A stretch of 64,000 nucleotides of DNA from Desulfamplus sp. (lineage in GTDB: Bacteria > Desulfobacterota > Desulfobacteria > Desulfobacterales > Desulfobacteraceae), in the NCBI GenBank assembly GCA_015231615.1, contig JADGBE010000002.1, positions 1 through 64,000 of the forward strand. The letters run 5' to 3'. This document shows positions 24,543 to 33,203 of this stretch, piece by piece; within the stretch, counting starts at the first letter, position 1, and every line of letters begins with the position of its first letter. Made by a program: the position numbers and the translations under genes. Below the pieces are notes generated by a model. The model ran no database searches. It was not told the DNA's origin and saw only the letters and a program-made list of their open reading frames with translations.

Positions 24543-25844
24543 TTATTTTCTCTTATCAATAACTCTTACAGCTTTACCTTCACTTCTTTGGATTGTTTTT
24601 GGTTCAACAAGTTTGATTTTTGCTGAAACCCCCAAATATTCCTTAATATCGTTAGATAACTTATGCTCCATATTTTGAAGAGCTTTGATCTCATCAGAAA
24701 AGAACTCTTGACCAACCTCAACCATTACAGTCAAAGTATCAAGATTATCAACTCTATCAACTACAAGCTGATAATGAGGCTGAATATCTTTGCTTTTCAT
24801 TAAAACGCTCTCTATCTGAGATGGGAAGACATTAACACCTCTGATAATGAGCATATCGTCAGTTCTGCCTGATACCTTTTGCATTCTTACATGAGTTCTA
24901 CCGCAGACACATGGTTCTGGGTTTAGTGAAGTTATATCTCTTGTTCTGTAGCGGATAACAGGGAATGCCTCTTTTGTTATTGAGGTAAATACAAGCTCGC
25001 CTGTCTCACCATAAGGAAGAGGCTCGCCTGTTTCTGGATTAATTATTTCAGCAATAAAATGGTCTTCAAATATGTGCAAACCCTTTTGAGCTTCATAGCA
25101 TTCTATAGAAACTCCGGGTCCCATTACTTCGCTCAAACCATAGATATCAATAGCTTTTAAATGAAGTTTTTCCTCTAAATCTTTTCTCATATCTTCAGAC
25201 CAAGGTTCAGCACCAAAAATTCCAGATTTAAAGTGCAGCTCTTCAAAAGAGACCCCCATCTCTTGAGCAACTTCAGCAAGGTGCAGAATATATGAAGGTG
25301 TGCCAGTAAGAATTGTTGGTTTAAAATCTTTCATTATGATTATCTGTCGTTTGGTATTTCCACCAGAGACAGGTATTACAGATGCCCCAAGTTTTTCAGC
25401 ACCATAATGGACACCAAGACCGCCTGTAAAAAGCCCATATCCATAGGCATTATGGACAATATCTTTGCTTGTAGCACCACCTGCAGCAAGGCTTCTTGCC
25501 ATAAGTTCTGCCCATGTTGAAATATCTCGTTTTGTGTATCCCACAACCGTTGGCTTTCCAGTTGTTCCAGAAGATGCGTGAATCCTTACAACATTTTCCA
25601 TAGGAACAGCAAACATTCCATAGGGATAATTATCTCTTAAATCCTTTTTTACTGTGAACGGAATCCTCTGAAGGTCTTTTAAACTTTTAATATCTGATGG
25701 TGTAATGCCTGCTTTGTTAAAGTTTTCACGATAAAATGGAACTGTGGCATATACTCGCTCAAGGGTTGCTTTAAGGCGGCTTAACTGTATGGATTCAAGT
25801 GCCTCTCTGGGCATGGTTTCAAAATCCATATTATAAATTGGCAT
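24543..25844 (-). CDS. paaK: Phenylacetate-CoA ligase
   Basis: 433 residues from ATG 25844 ([17 protein letters not shown]), with GGAG 8 nt upstream; the longer frame to 25883 adds 13 non-conserved residues. It is an ANL adenylating enzyme: [15 protein letters not shown] (P-loop), [35 protein letters not shown], and C-terminal [20 protein letters not shown] with the catalytic lysine region [10 protein letters not shown]. It activates phenylacetate or related aryl acids to the CoA thioester. With the ACT protein it fits anaerobic aromatic amino-acid catabolism. Confidence 0.9.
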   Translation of the reverse strand: MPIYNMDFETMPREALESIQLSRLKATLERVYATVPFYRENFNKAGITPSDIKSLKDLQRIPFTVKKDLRDNYPYGMFAVPMENVVRIHASSGTTGKPTVVGYTKRDISTWAELMARSLAAGGATSKDIVHNAYGYGLFTGGLGVHYGAEKLGASVIPVSGGNTKRQIIIMKDFKPTILTGTPSYILHLAEVAQEMGVSFEELHFKSGIFGAEPWSEDMRKDLEEKLHLKAIDIYGLSEVMGPGVSIECYEAQKGLHIFEDHFIAEIINPETGEPLPYGETGELVFTSITKEAFPVIRYRTRDITSLNPEPCVCGRTHVRMQKVSGRTDDMLIIRGVNVFPSQIESVLMKSKDIQPHYQLVVDRVDNLDTLTVMVEVGQEFFSDEIKALQNMEHKLSNDIKEYLGVSAKIKLVEPKTIQRSEGKAVRVIDKRK

Positions 25845-25910
25845 TGCTTTTACTCCTATAAATGTCATGTTTTTTAATTTCAACCATGACTCAACATAAA
25901 AAATGACATT

Positions 25911-25938
25911 GTAGGGTCTATTCGGAAATCGACCCTAA
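25911..25938. repeat. 28-bp imperfect palindrome, GTAGGG family
   Basis: GTAGGGTC (25911-25918) and GACCCTAA (25931-25938) flank the centre TATTCGGAAATC. The arms pair over most of their length with a few mismatches. It has the size and ends of the other family members, with a different core, and lies between paaK and the crotonase gene. Confidence 0.65.
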
Positions 25939-25950
25939 TTCATACAAAGA

Positions 25951-26742
25951 TTAATTATCAAGAGTTCCAGTAAAGGCAGCTTTTCGTTTCTCAAGAAATG
26001 CTGATGTTCCTTCTGCAGCGTCTTTACTTGCCATGCAAAGGGCAAAGGCATCAGCTTCAAAACGGCAGCCTGTTTCAAGATCAACATCTTTTCCGCAGCT
26101 TATAGCCTCTTTTGCAGCACGAAGCGATACAGCACCTTTAGATGCAATAGCCTTAGCAGTTTTCATAACCTCTTCCATAAGTGATTCAGGAGCAAAAATT
26201 TTATTTACAATACCATATTCTTTTGCTTCTTGTGCAGGAATGGTTCTGCCTGTGAAGATAAGCTCTTTTGCCAAGTTAGTGCCAATAAGCCGAGCAAGTC
26301 TTTGAGTGCCACCAAATCCCGGAATTAATCCAAGTGTGATTTCTGGAAGACCAAATACAGCTTTTTCAGAGGCATAAATAAAATCACAAGCCAAAGCAAC
26401 CTCAGTTCCACCACCAAGTGCAAAACCATTTACCGCCGCAATCACTGGAATTGGCAAAGCCTCTAAACATGAGAAAAGTTTTTGCCCAACAGTTGCAAAT
26501 TTTTTACCTAAAAGCGGATTCATCTTTGCAAGTTCTGAAATATCAGCCCCAGCAACAAAAGCCTTCTCACCACCACCAGTCAAAATAAGAACTTTAATAT
26601 CTGGATTTTTTTGAACTTCATCAAGCACCAAACCAAACTCCTCAAGAAGTGATTTGTTTAACGCATTTAGTGCTTTAGGTCTGTTAAAAGTCAATTTTGC
26701 AATGCCATTGTCAACTTCAAAAATAAGATTTTCAAAAGCCAT
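25951..26742 (-). CDS. Enoyl-CoA hydratase (crotonase family)
   Basis: 263 residues. The crotonase core shows FNRPKALNALNKSLLEEF, VAGADISELAKMN and the oxyanion-hole segment IPVIAAVNGFALGGGTEVALACDFIYA. GLPEITLGLIPGFGGTQRLARLIG carries the catalytic glutamates. It hydrates short-chain enoyl-CoA, probably as a 3-hydroxybutyryl-CoA dehydratase. It is upstream of paaK on the same strand; whether the two share a pathway is uncertain. Confidence 0.9.
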   Translation of the reverse strand: MAFENLIFEVDNGIAKLTFNRPKALNALNKSLLEEFGLVLDEVQKNPDIKVLILTGGGEKAFVAGADISELAKMNPLLGKKFATVGQKLFSCLEALPIPVIAAVNGFALGGGTEVALACDFIYASEKAVFGLPEITLGLIPGFGGTQRLARLIGTNLAKELIFTGRTIPAQEAKEYGIVNKIFAPESLMEEVMKTAKAIASKGAVSLRAAKEAISCGKDVDLETGCRFEADAFALCMASKDAAEGTSAFLEKRKAAFTGTLDN

Positions 26743-26835
26743 TATTCTTCTCCTATTATAGTTTTAGATATTTTTTGTTAGCTTTAACATCGCTAATATG
26801 GATATTTTATTTGCATAAATTATAAACAATATAAT

Positions 26836-27060
26836 TCATGCTGCAAAACGTAAGATTTCTACTTCAACCCCTTTTTTGACAGCTTCTTCTGCCAGGTTAA
26901 GGATAAAATCAGTTGTGTTTTCGTCTAAATAATACTCACCACAATTTTCGCAAACATCTGCTGGAACATTTTTAATTATAATGTTTGTTTCTCCACGTTG
27001 GAGCGTTGTAGTTACGTGTTCGGGATAGGTATTACCATTCTTGCAAATTACACATCTCAT
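26836..27060 (-). CDS. YgiT-type zinc-finger antitoxin
   Basis: 74 residues: MRCVICKNGNTYPEHVTTTLQRGETNIIIKNVPADVCENCGEYYL with two CxxC pairs, the YgiT/MqsA N-terminal zinc-binding fold, and no helix-turn-helix domain. It starts one base after the stop of the DUF4258 toxin gene, the usual toxin-first order. It probably neutralises that partner. Confidence 0.85.
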   Translation of the reverse strand: MRCVICKNGNTYPEHVTTTLQRGETNIIIKNVPADVCENCGEYYLDENTTDFILNLAEEAVKKGVEVEILRFAA

Positions 27061-27061
27061 T

Positions 27062-27352
27062 TTAACCCCCTTTTTTTAAATTCTCTCCCCATAGTTTTAT
27101 ATCTGGCTCATAAGCTGTTACTATTACACATGACTCATTTTTGTTATCTATTGCTAATACAATATGAATAGGACGTTCTTGCACAAATCCTAATAGTAAC
27201 AAACTTGGATAAGGCGTGTCATCGGGATATTCCTCGATAATATCACCATTTTCAATACACATACAAATTTCAGATTTTGATATACCTCGTTTAAACATTC
27301 GTTCAACAGCATGTCCTGTAAAAATAATTTTTTTGCATGATAATGATTTCAT
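27062..27352 (-). CDS. DUF4258 toxin-like protein
   Basis: 96 residues from ATG 27352 (MKSLSCKKIIFTGHAVERMFKRGISKSEI). TGHAVERMFKRGIS and PYPSLLLLGFVQERPIHIVLAI and IVTAYEPDIKLW are DUF4258 features; these proteins are RelE/BrnT-like ribonuclease toxins paired with YgiT-type antitoxins. Its ATG overlaps the TGA of the amidase gene as ATGA (27352-27349), and AGAGG lies just before, so expression is coupled to the amidase. An earlier start at 27451 would lie entirely inside the amidase gene and is unlikely. Confidence 0.85.
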   Translation of the reverse strand: MKSLSCKKIIFTGHAVERMFKRGISKSEICMCIENGDIIEEYPDDTPYPSLLLLGFVQERPIHIVLAIDNKNESCVIVTAYEPDIKLWGENLKKGG

Positions 27353-29811
27353 AACCTCTGCGGATTTGTCTCTCTTATATATTTTGCAATACCATCTATT
27401 ATAGCATCGCAAAGAGCGTTCTGATAAGCTGAATCGGTAAGTCTCCGACACTCTTCAGGATTACTTAAAAATGATGTCTCAATGAGTATTGAAGGCATAC
27501 TTGCCCCAAGCAGCACATAAAAAGGTGCTTGTTTAACACCAAGATTTTTGATTTTTGAATATTTTTTTGCCATGCCTCTGTAAAGATTATTTTGAACAAC
27601 CGAAGCCAATCTGCTTGATTCATTTATTTTTGCATTTTTCATCAAGTCATTTAGAATGGACTCAAGATCGCTTATGTTTTTCCTTGATGTAGCGTTTTCC
27701 CTTGCTGCAACATTAATTGCCCTCTCATCAGTTGCAAGATTTAGGTAATATGTTTCAAGTCCTATCAAATTGTTATCATTATGTGCATTGCAATGCATGG
27801 AAATAAAAAGATCAGCATTCTTTGTATTAGCAATGGCAGTTCTCTCTTCAAGTGTTAAGTATGTGTCGCTTGATCGCGTCAATATAACATTACAGTTAAG
27901 CCGAGCTTTTATTTTATTTGCTAATTTTTTAGATATTGAAAGGACAATATCTTTTTCATAAACCCCTTTAGTATATCCTGATGCACCAGGATCTCTTCCA
28001 CCATGTCCCGGATCAATTACAATGGTTCTAACACCTAATGCAAGCTGTTTAGCAATTGATGATGCTTTTATTCTATCAACATTTGAACCTGGGGCAATCT
28101 GAACTACTCTTGTTGTTCCTTTAGTTGCTGCCTTCTTAGAACTCTCTTTTATCTCTTTTGCTTCAAGTTTTTGGGATTTAAAAACAATATTTGTAGATTC
28201 TTTAGTGGATTTAATTAACTCTTTTTTATAAACATTTTTTTCACTCTTTGATTGTTCTTCTAAACTTTTAGCAAGATTTTCCCTTAAAAGCTTTCTTGTA
28301 GCATTAGATAGAACCATAGTTGAAGCTTTTAGAGATTTTTTAACTGGTAGGTGCGATGTTCCTTCAGAGTTTGTCTCTGATGCAATTTCAGGTGGCTCTT
28401 CATAAGATGTTTCTGATTTTGATGAAGATTTTGCATCTTCTTTTGCACTTTCTGACGAAATTGAACTTGATTTATTTGATGAGGTTTCTGAATCTTCTAC
28501 TGACGAGATTGACTGTGATTTAGTAGCAGTCTTTATAGATATTTTGGAAGATACCTCGTTTGGTGAAGAAGAAGGTGATGATGTATTTGGGTTTAAAGAT
28601 TCATCTGATGAGATGGTAGAAGTAGATGCAATACCATATATTCTTGTTGATTTTTTGGTTGAGCGTTTGATAGGTAAATTTGACACATCATTAGATACAT
28701 CAGCATCTGCTTTATTTAGCAAAGAGTCTGTGTTTAACTTTTCAGAATCAACTTGTGTAGTTACTGTTTTAGACTCATCTAATGATTTAGCTTCTGATCC
28801 ATCTTTAAGCTCTTTTGTTTGATCTTTTGAGATTTCATCTTTAGATATTGTATTTTCTCCATTTTTTTCAGATTTATTACCCCAAATATCAATAATAACC
28901 CTAAATGGATCTCTCATTGAAAAAACTTTATAGCTATCAAATGATTTTATATCTATTACAACCCGAACAGTGTCATCTGTTCGCTGTCCCGCCCGTGCTT
29001 GCAATAGAAGATCATCATTTATACGTGTATGGGCAGGAAGATTTTTACCAATCAAAGATCTCTTAATATCAAGATAGAGCCTTTTGGGTTGACTCATAGA
29101 TGGAACTTCGTCAAGAAGCTGGTAAACATATCGCCTCTCTTCAGAAACATTTATAACTACTCTTGTATAGTCAGGAGTTGTCCAATATCTAAGATCAGTT
29201 ATATAGGCATTACCCTCAGAGTTTTTGTTGTCTGAGTTAATAGTGAAATTAACATTTTGGTTATTGTTAATCTCACTGTTTTCATTGCTTTGCTTATCTA
29301 TTGAATTTTTTTCACCATTTTCTTTTGCATTTGAACTCTTACCTATTGTCTGTTTTAACTCTTTTTTTCCAGAATTAATTGAAGACAAAAGTTTTTCTGC
29401 CATCACTTTATCAGTGGTTAAAGGGTATCGCTTTATTATACGGTTAAGAAGATCAATCGCCTCTATTTTATCTTTTTCAATAGCTGATATTTTGTATAAA
29501 TTAAGGTAGAGTTCTGCTGCTCGATACATTCCTGAAGATGCCAAAGAGTGTTTGGGTTCTTCAGAATAGACTGCTCCAAATTTTTGAATACAGTTAAGCC
29601 AATTATGTCTATATTTTTGACGTTCAGGACTCTTTTTTAGGCTCTCATAGCAGTTTAAGGCAGCATTATATTGCTCTTCTGGAGTAGCTCCATAAGAGAG
29701 AGAATATACAGATAGGCTAATCTCCATTATAAATATGTATATTGCTATCAAAGCTATGTAACGAAATAGTAAAACAAAATCTGTTGATATTGGTAGCGTT
29801 TTATTTGACAT
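27349..29811 (-). CDS. N-acetylmuramoyl-L-alanine amidase (AmiC type) with a long Ser-rich linker
   Basis: 820 residues. After a membrane/signal segment (residues 10-38), a helical TPR-like part covers about 45-150, an AMIN domain about 200-310 (LRYWTTPDYTRVVINVSEERRY and VFSMRDPFRVIIDIWG), then a 250-residue Ser/Lys/Glu-rich low-complexity linker. The Amidase_3 domain occupies about 590-815, with zinc ligands in VIDPGHGGRDPG, VYEKDIVLS, FISMHCNAH and the catalytic Glu in ILIETSFLSN. It cleaves peptide stems from peptidoglycan during cell separation. The linker is unusually long for the family. Confidence 0.92.
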   Translation of the reverse strand: MSNKTLPISTDFVLLFRYIALIAIYIFIMEISLSVYSLSYGATPEEQYNAALNCYESLKKSPERQKYRHNWLNCIQKFGAVYSEEPKHSLASSGMYRAAELYLNLYKISAIEKDKIEAIDLLNRIIKRYPLTTDKVMAEKLLSSINSGKKELKQTIGKSSNAKENGEKNSIDKQSNENSEINNNQNVNFTINSDNKNSEGNAYITDLRYWTTPDYTRVVINVSEERRYVYQLLDEVPSMSQPKRLYLDIKRSLIGKNLPAHTRINDDLLLQARAGQRTDDTVRVVIDIKSFDSYKVFSMRDPFRVIIDIWGNKSEKNGENTISKDEISKDQTKELKDGSEAKSLDESKTVTTQVDSEKLNTDSLLNKADADVSNDVSNLPIKRSTKKSTRIYGIASTSTISSDESLNPNTSSPSSSPNEVSSKISIKTATKSQSISSVEDSETSSNKSSSISSESAKEDAKSSSKSETSYEEPPEIASETNSEGTSHLPVKKSLKASTMVLSNATRKLLRENLAKSLEEQSKSEKNVYKKELIKSTKESTNIVFKSQKLEAKEIKESSKKAATKGTTRVVQIAPGSNVDRIKASSIAKQLALGVRTIVIDPGHGGRDPGASGYTKGVYEKDIVLSISKKLANKIKARLNCNVILTRSSDTYLTLEERTAIANTKNADLFISMHCNAHNDNNLIGLETYYLNLATDERAINVAARENATSRKNISDLESILNDLMKNAKINESSRLASVVQNNLYRGMAKKYSKIKNLGVKQAPFYVLLGASMPSILIETSFLSNPEECRRLTDSAYQNALCDAIIDGIAKYIRETNPQRL

Positions 29812-29852
29812 CTTTTTAATTCACCAAATTTTTTATAAGTGCATTTGCCCTA

Positions 29853-32465
29853 TTAAAAAAAATTCTCATCTGAAAAGATATTTATCTCTTCTGCTATGTT
29901 TTCATTTTTGGGTTTTGTTTTACGTCTTATCTTTCTATGTTCAAGATTATTAAACTTGGGTTCAAGCAGATCAAAAGGCTTATGATTACTAACATCTATA
30001 TTCTCTTGTTCGCCCCTTTTTTCAATCTCGTTCAAAATATCTTTTGCCCTCATTACCACCTTTTCTGGAACACCTGCAAGACGTGCAACTTGAATCCCAT
30101 AACTTTTATTTGTGCCACCTTCAACAAGTCTTCTTAAAAAGATTATATTGTCATTAAACTCTTTGACAGCAATATTAAAATTTTTGACTCTTGGCTTTAT
30201 CTTCTCAAGAGCAATAAGCTCATGGTAATGGGTTGCAAAAAGAGTTTTCACTCCTATACCGTTAAGATCATGAAGATATTCGGCAACTGCCCATGCAATG
30301 CTTAAACCATCAAATGTGCTTGTCCCTCTTCCTATTTCATCTAAAATTACCAAACTGTTTTCGGTCGCATTATTTAAGATATTTGCAGTCTCTTCCATCT
30401 CAACCATAAATGTGCTTTGTCCCTGAGAGAGATTGTCAAGTGCCCCAACTCTTGTAAAGATTCTGTCAGTAATGGCAATAGATGCCTCTGCTGCTGGAAC
30501 AAACGAACCAGTATGGGCCATTAAAACTAAAAGAGCAACTTGACGCAAAACAGTTGATTTACCAGCCATATTAGGACCCGTGATGATTAAAAGCTGGTTA
30601 GTCTCGTTATTTAATATTACGCTGTTTGGCACATATCGCTCTCCGTCAATCATCTTTTCAACAACTGGGTGTCGCCCGTCAGTAATTGAGATAATCTGCT
30701 CACTGTTAATTTTAGGTCTTGTGTAGTTACTTAAATCTGCATTTTCAGCAAAACAAAGCAATACATCGACAGTTGCTAAAAAGCGAGCCATTTTCAATAT
30801 TGACGATGTCTTTGCCACAATCTGCTCTCTTATCTCAGAAAAAATCTCATATTCAAGAGCTGCTCTTTTATCTTCAGCATTTAAAACCTTAGACTCAACT
30901 TTTTTTAACTCTTCAGTGATAAATCTTTCAGCATTTACAAGTGTTTGCTTTCTGATGTAATTGGCTGGAACCGATGATGCCTGCCCCTTTGAGACCTCTA
31001 TAAAATAGCCAAAAACCTTGTTAAACTTTATCTTAAGAGAGCTTAAACCAGTTTTCTCTTTCTCCTTTAACCCCTCTTTTACTATCCACGCTTTTCCGTT
31101 TTCTGAAAGCTCAATAAGCTCGTCAAGGGTGCTGTTAAATCCTGTTTTTATCATCTGCCCTTCATTCAGAACCATTGGGGCATCTTCACGAATAGCAGAT
31201 TCAATAAGGTTTGCAATCTCCATAAGTTCGGATGCAACTACTGCACCATACTCTAAATCTTTGAATAAAGTTGAATGGAGCTGATTGAGATTATTTAGAA
31301 TTTCAGGCAACTTTAAGAGAGAGTTTTTAAGAGAAAGCAAATCTCGTGCATTACCCTGACCCATTGAGATTTTACTTCCAAGACGCTCAAGATCATAGAC
31401 AGATTTTAGATTTATTCGCAAAGTTGTTCTGAGTTGTTTTTGCTTAAAAGCCTCTTCAACTGCATCAAGCCTTAATTCAATCCCAACTTTATCTTTTAAA
31501 GGATAACGAAGCCAATTCTTAAGAAGCCTTGCACCCATAGCTGTAACAGTTTTATCAAGAACACTTATCAAAGAGCCTCTTTTATCAGAAGTTTCAATGT
31601 TTCTAAGAAGCTCAAGATTTCTGCACGATCGATCATCAATAACAAGAAAGCTGTTTAAGTAGTATGATTGGATAGATGTGATATGTTTGGTATCTTGGAG
31701 TTGAGTCTCCTGAATATATGAGATAATTGCTCCAGCAGCAGAGACTCCAGCATTAAGCTCTTCGCAGCCAAATCCTTTAAGACTTCGAGTTTTGAATTTA
31801 TCCATAAGCCGCTCTTTGGCATCAGGAAACTTAAAGTTGATCTTTTCAAGATATGTAATGCTTTTGTGAGAAAAACGTTTACGAATATAGTTGTATGTGG
31901 GGTCAGTCTGGAAATTAATGGGAAGCAGAAGCTCGCTTGGATCAACTCGTAAGACTTCATCTAAAAGCTCATCAGGAATTTTTCCATTATTTGTCTTGGT
32001 TTGTGTTGTCTTAAAAGTGCCTGTTGAGATGTCAAGCCACGCTAATCCTGCATCGTTTTCAAATAGAGAGAGTGCAAGAAGGTAGTTGTTGGAATTTCTA
32101 TCAAGCAGATTTTCATTTAAAATCATACCCGGGGTTATAACACGAACAACCTCACGGCGAACTAAACCTTTTGCATCTTCCGCCTCTTCAACCTGTTCAC
32201 AAACTGCAACTTTGCAGCCATTTTCAATAAGTTTTGAGATATAGGCATCAGCAGCACGATACGGCACGCCACAAAGAGGGATTGCATCATCTTGCTGTTT
32301 ATTTCTGGAGGTTAGAGTAATTTCTAAGATTGCAGATGCTTTTATTGCATCATCATGGAACATCTCGTAGAAATCACCCATTCTGTAGAATAGAATCGAA
32401 TCAGGGTATTTTTTTTTGATGGAAAAGTATTGCTCCATCATGGGGGTCTGTTTTTGAATGGTCAT
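29853..32465 (-). CDS. mutS: DNA mismatch repair protein MutS
   Basis: 870 residues. The mismatch-binding domain begins TPMMEQYFSIKKKYPDSILFYRMGDFYEMF (the FYE motif). The ATPase has ITGPNMAGKSTVLRQVALLVLMA (Walker A), DEIGRGTSTFDGLSIAWAVAEYL (Walker B/signature) and FATHYHEL. The full set of MutS domains I-V is present. It ends 41 bp upstream of the amidase start on the same strand. Confidence 0.97.
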   Translation of the reverse strand: MTIQKQTPMMEQYFSIKKKYPDSILFYRMGDFYEMFHDDAIKASAILEITLTSRNKQQDDAIPLCGVPYRAADAYISKLIENGCKVAVCEQVEEAEDAKGLVRREVVRVITPGMILNENLLDRNSNNYLLALSLFENDAGLAWLDISTGTFKTTQTKTNNGKIPDELLDEVLRVDPSELLLPINFQTDPTYNYIRKRFSHKSITYLEKINFKFPDAKERLMDKFKTRSLKGFGCEELNAGVSAAGAIISYIQETQLQDTKHITSIQSYYLNSFLVIDDRSCRNLELLRNIETSDKRGSLISVLDKTVTAMGARLLKNWLRYPLKDKVGIELRLDAVEEAFKQKQLRTTLRINLKSVYDLERLGSKISMGQGNARDLLSLKNSLLKLPEILNNLNQLHSTLFKDLEYGAVVASELMEIANLIESAIREDAPMVLNEGQMIKTGFNSTLDELIELSENGKAWIVKEGLKEKEKTGLSSLKIKFNKVFGYFIEVSKGQASSVPANYIRKQTLVNAERFITEELKKVESKVLNAEDKRAALEYEIFSEIREQIVAKTSSILKMARFLATVDVLLCFAENADLSNYTRPKINSEQIISITDGRHPVVEKMIDGERYVPNSVILNNETNQLLIITGPNMAGKSTVLRQVALLVLMAHTGSFVPAAEASIAITDRIFTRVGALDNLSQGQSTFMVEMEETANILNNATENSLVILDEIGRGTSTFDGLSIAWAVAEYLHDLNGIGVKTLFATHYHELIALEKIKPRVKNFNIAVKEFNDNIIFLRRLVEGGTNKSYGIQVARLAGVPEKVVMRAKDILNEIEKRGEQENIDVSNHKPFDLLEPKFNNLEHRKIRRKTKPKNENIAEEINIFSDENFF

Positions 32466-32469
32466 CTTT

Positions 32470-32520
32470 TTAAATCGCCCCCTCTATTGTTAAGAAGGGG
32501 TTGGGGAGAGAGGTAAGAGG
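32470..32520. repeat. Possible degenerate GC-rich repeat between mutS and the LapA-like gene
   Basis: CGCCCCCTCTATTGTTAAGA followed by AGGGGTTGGGGAGAGAGG stands out as C-rich then G-rich in an AT-rich region and resembles the hairpin part of the repeats at 2318 and 10553. The AGGA(A/G)TTGCCAATT tail is absent, so membership is uncertain. Confidence 0.4.
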
Positions 32521-32531
32521 TTTTGAAAAAG

Positions 32532-32987
32532 TTACGCTTTATTTAGATTTACTGACTGTTGAACCTCTTCTTGCTTATAGTTTGTATCTTGGTTCTCTAC
32601 TAAAATTTGATCACTTTCAGGCAAAAAGTTTTCGTTATTTGTTGAACCATCCTCAAGGTAATTGTTTTGCTTAAATGTTTCAAGTTCAGCCTTGAGAGAT
32701 TCAATGGTGTCATTCTGTGAGATAATAGTTTTGTTAAGCTGTTTAATGTTTTTCATTGATCTAAATTTTGAGACCAAACCAATATAACCAGCAATTAAGA
32801 TTCCTATAATTAAACAGGTGCCAAAATAGGCAACATTCTCAATAGCAGGGGCTGTCCATTGGAATTTTTCAGGAACAATAACTAAAGATAGAGTCTGTTT
32901 TGCAAAAAAATATGCTCTGTTTTGGTAAATAACAAGTGCTACAAAGGTGATAACAAGTAGTCCTAAGGTGAGTTTAAACTTTTTCAT
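32532..32987 (-). CDS. LapA-family (DUF1049) membrane protein
   Basis: 151 residues with two transmembrane segments: KLTLGLLVITFVALVIYQNRAYF (about 5-27) and AYFGTCLIIGILIAGYIGLVSKF (about 53-75). A cytoplasmic coiled coil (NKTIISQNDTIESLKAELETFKQ) and an acidic Asn-rich tail follow. This is the LapA/YciS layout, whose members help assemble lipopolysaccharide. The ribosome site GGAGG lies just before ATG 32987. Confidence 0.7.
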   Translation of the reverse strand: MKKFKLTLGLLVITFVALVIYQNRAYFFAKQTLSLVIVPEKFQWTAPAIENVAYFGTCLIIGILIAGYIGLVSKFRSMKNIKQLNKTIISQNDTIESLKAELETFKQNNYLEDGSTNNENFLPESDQILVENQDTNYKQEEVQQSVNLNKA

Positions 32988-33203
32988 AATGGACCTCCAA
33001 TTGGCTTTTATTGTGTAAATTCAATGTCAAATCAATGACTTTAACTAAAAATGTTACTGAATAATAGAGCAATAATATATTTTTTTCAATCCTTAGTTTT
33101 TCCATTAACTATATTTTAAAATTTAAGATTTTATAAGTTGTAAAATCAATGGAAAGCCCTCTTTTTCTCTTTGATTCTATATATTTACTCTTTTTTATTT
33201 TTT

